This document shows positions 13,933-15,645 of a stretch of 15,645 nucleotides of DNA, piece after piece. The position numbers and the translations under genes are program-made. This DNA comes from S146-42 sp965371965 (GTDB taxonomy: Bacteria > Planctomycetota > Phycisphaerae > Phycisphaerales > UBA1924). The notes under the pieces were generated by a model that did no database searches, was not told where the DNA came from, and saw only the letters and a program-made list of their open reading frames with translations. The stretch covers positions 1-15,645 of the forward strand of contig CBDVAM010000078.1 of assembly GCA_965371965.1 (NCBI GenBank), given 5' to 3'. Numbering within the stretch: position 1 is the first letter of the stretch; every line of letters begins with the position of its first letter.

Positions 13933-15645
13933 ATGGCAGGCCCGATTCCAATCCCGTTCTTTGGCCGGCGCGAGGAACTCAAGAAGCTTGAGGAGCGGTG
14001 TGCTGCGCCGGGATTGACGATTGTGAAGGGGCCGCCGCGGATTGGGAAGACCCGCCTATTGCAGCACTTCACCGAGCAGTCACATGCCGCGGGAACGCGC
14101 CGAATCGGGTTCGGGCAAGCGGCCGAGGCGGGCGGCGACGTGCTCCTGCGTGCGATCAAGGACGCGTACGCGCACTGGGCAGAGGAGGCGGGTGCCGGTG
14201 ATCAGCTTCGCTCGATCCACCAGCAGATGAAGGGCAAGTACATTAGCGAGGCCGGGGTCGCGTTCGGCAGGGCGCTCGCGGACTTCGCCGGCCCTGCGAA
14301 GGGCGTTGTCGCGGCGGGATTCGCGGCGCTCGGCAAAGCGCAGAAGATGTTGATCGAGGGCGGCGTACAGCTGCCGCGATTGCAATCGGAAGAGGCCCGG
14401 GATCTACTGGCGATTCTGGCGCATGGACAGAATGTGCCGATCGTCCTAGTCATCAATCAGTGGGAGGAAAGTCAAAACCTCGACCTCGATGTGGGGACGC
14501 TGCGGACGTTCCTCTCAGGGTTGGCGGAATGGCCGGAATCGCACATCGTGTTACACTTGCGCGATCCGCGATTTCCGGAAGACCGAAATCCGGAGGCGAA
14601 GAAACATGCGACGGGGCTGCTTCAGCTTCCATCGGCTGCGTTGATGACCGTGCCCCCGATCGACTTTGAGGAAGATGCAGGCGCGTTTGATTCGCTCAAA
14701 CAGTGGTTGGGTGCCTACTTCCCGGGACTCGGTGGGGTTGACGATGCTCGTCTACTTCGCGAGATCAATGGTCAGCCGGGTGTGTTGGAGGAGTGGTCTT
14801 ACCTTTCGACAGAGGATCGCGCGTCGACGGATCGTCTGTTTTTTGTAGCCGCGAATGCCCGGGCCAGGCAGTTTCCTGAGCTTTGGGTCATCTATGAGAA
14901 ACTGCTGGACAAAAAAGAGGAAACCGGAGGCATGGCTCGGCTGGAGCTCGCGATCCTCCTGGCGATCCTGCCAATGCCGGCGGATGCTGCGGCGCAAGAG
15001 TCGGTCTTGCCGGCCATCCTGGGATCGGCGCCCAGAGAAGAGCTCGCGTGGCTTGAGTCTCTGCTCTTGCTTCGTCCTGAGAGCGGCGCGCCGCTGTCAC
15101 TGGGGCACCCATCTCGTCGAAAGGCGGCGCAGACCTGCGTGCTTGGGCGCGATCCGAAGCGCGAGGCGATTTCTGGCGCTCTTGGTCAGCGATTGAGGCC
15201 GTTTGTGCAACTGGCCATTAATCGTGCCATCCCCGCATTCGTCGACCAGCACAGTTCGAAACCGTGGAATCGGCTGGACGACCAAGTCGCGCCGACCGCA
15301 ATGATGCTCGCGGCATCGAATCCGCTCGTTAATGAGATGGACTCCTCCGTGCTCACCAAGCTGATGTGCGCGAGCGCGTTGTCCTTCTTTGGCGTGCCGG
15401 GGCCGATTCCAGCCGACGCCGACGTCGCTGCTGCGATTCAAGGATCAAGCGAGGCAAGCCGCGTGATCGTCAGCATGGGGTTGACGAACGCGGTTGCGCA
15501 TAGCGGTTCCGATTTCGAGCGTGCCGACAGCCTGCTGGAGCGATTGCAGGATCTCACCGGTACGCAGCGGGACGAAGAGGCCGTCCGCGAGGTGCTCGCA
15601 AAGGGGATCTTCAACGCGCTCTTCAACAGCGACGCGAACTCTGAG
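13933..15645 (+). CDS. STAND/AAA-type NTPase, N-terminal part (runs off window)
   Basis: The first 571 codons of a larger gene; no stop is reached. The start MAGPIPIPFFGRREELKKLE carries the FxGRExEL motif (9-16) that opens many AAA_16 and STAND ATPase domains. The Walker A motif is GPPRIGKT (33-40). The Walker B position reads VPIVLVINQWEE (168-179), with Asn in place of the usual Asp before Gln-Trp-Glu-Glu. A sensor-like HIVLHLRDPRF lies near 204-214, and INGQPGVLEEW (278-288) matches the GxP motif of STAND proteins. From about 320 onward the sequence is helical and repeat-like (LELAILLAILPMP, LAWLESLLLLRPES, RADSLLERLQDL), as in winged-helix and TPR-like sensor regions. STAND proteins act as signalling or defence switches that oligomerise on binding a trigger. 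The trigger and any effector domain would lie beyond the window. It follows the DUF2071 gene by 67 bp and probably has its own promoter. Confidence 0.75.
   Translation, partial: MAGPIPIPFFGRREELKKLEERCAAPGLTIVKGPPRIGKTRLLQHFTEQSHAAGTRRIGFGQAAEAGGDVLLRAIKDAYAHWAEEAGAGDQLRSIHQQMKGKYISEAGVAFGRALADFAGPAKGVVAAGFAALGKAQKMLIEGGVQLPRLQSEEARDLLAILAHGQNVPIVLVINQWEESQNLDLDVGTLRTFLSGLAEWPESHIVLHLRDPRFPEDRNPEAKKHATGLLQLPSAALMTVPPIDFEEDAGAFDSLKQWLGAYFPGLGGVDDARLLREINGQPGVLEEWSYLSTEDRASTDRLFFVAANARARQFPELWVIYEKLLDKKEETGGMARLELAILLAILPMPADAAAQESVLPAILGSAPREELAWLESLLLLRPESGAPLSLGHPSRRKAAQTCVLGRDPKREAISGALGQRLRPFVQLAINRAIPAFVDQHSSKPWNRLDDQVAPTAMMLAASNPLVNEMDSSVLTKLMCASALSFFGVPGPIPADADVAAAIQGSSEASRVIVSMGLTNAVAHSGSDFERADSLLERLQDLTGTQRDEEAVREVLAKGIFNALFNSDANSE

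Overview
The window looks like a chromosomal piece of a high-GC planctomycete, most likely of the Phycisphaerae type. The support is indirect but consistent: a large serine/threonine kinase with a C-terminal WD40 propeller, two secreted proteins with PEP-CTERM-like tails (VPAPA or IPTPS, a hydrophobic stretch, then RRRR), a secreted protein of unknown family, and strong G/C preference at third codon positions. No rRNA, tRNA, transposase or CRISPR array is visible.

Layout. (1) 1-1070: a pyrimidine-rich leader and a small secreted PEP-CTERM-like protein (+), ending in a hairpin. (2) 1080-3250 (-): a sodium:solute symporter pair, small DUF4212 subunit then large subunit, with overlapping start and stop codons. 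(3) 3377-6697 (-): a transmembrane Ser/Thr kinase with WD40 repeats. (4) 6810-7258: the 3' end of a GH43 arabinanase-like gene, cut off exactly where two identical 34-bp direct repeats begin. (5) 7259-9200: a lower-GC block with a second PEP-CTERM-like protein behind an AT-rich leader, and a small uncertain ORF. (6) 9205-11085 (-): a HEPN/AbiU2-like protein, a stretch of broken coding sequence, and a secreted protein of unknown family. (7) 11086-11614: a non-coding region with degenerate repeats related to those at 7162 and a strong 36-nt hairpin. (8) 11615-13865 (+): histidine ammonia-lyase followed 4 bp later by a DUF2071/YqjF-like protein. (9) 13933 to the window end (+): the first 571 codons of a STAND/AAA-type NTPase, which runs off the edge.

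How they fit together. The blocks at the two ends (2, 3, 8, 9) look like ordinary chromosomal genes. The middle (about 6.8-11.6 kb) reads as an accessory region: truncated and frame-broken genes, repeats at gene junctions, lower GC and a possible toxin/defence-type HEPN protein. I see no complete multi-gene system that is clearly new. The best leads are the repeat family that sits at gene breakpoints, the AbiU2-like gene beside decayed coding sequence, and the STAND-like NTPase with an altered Walker B motif at the right edge.
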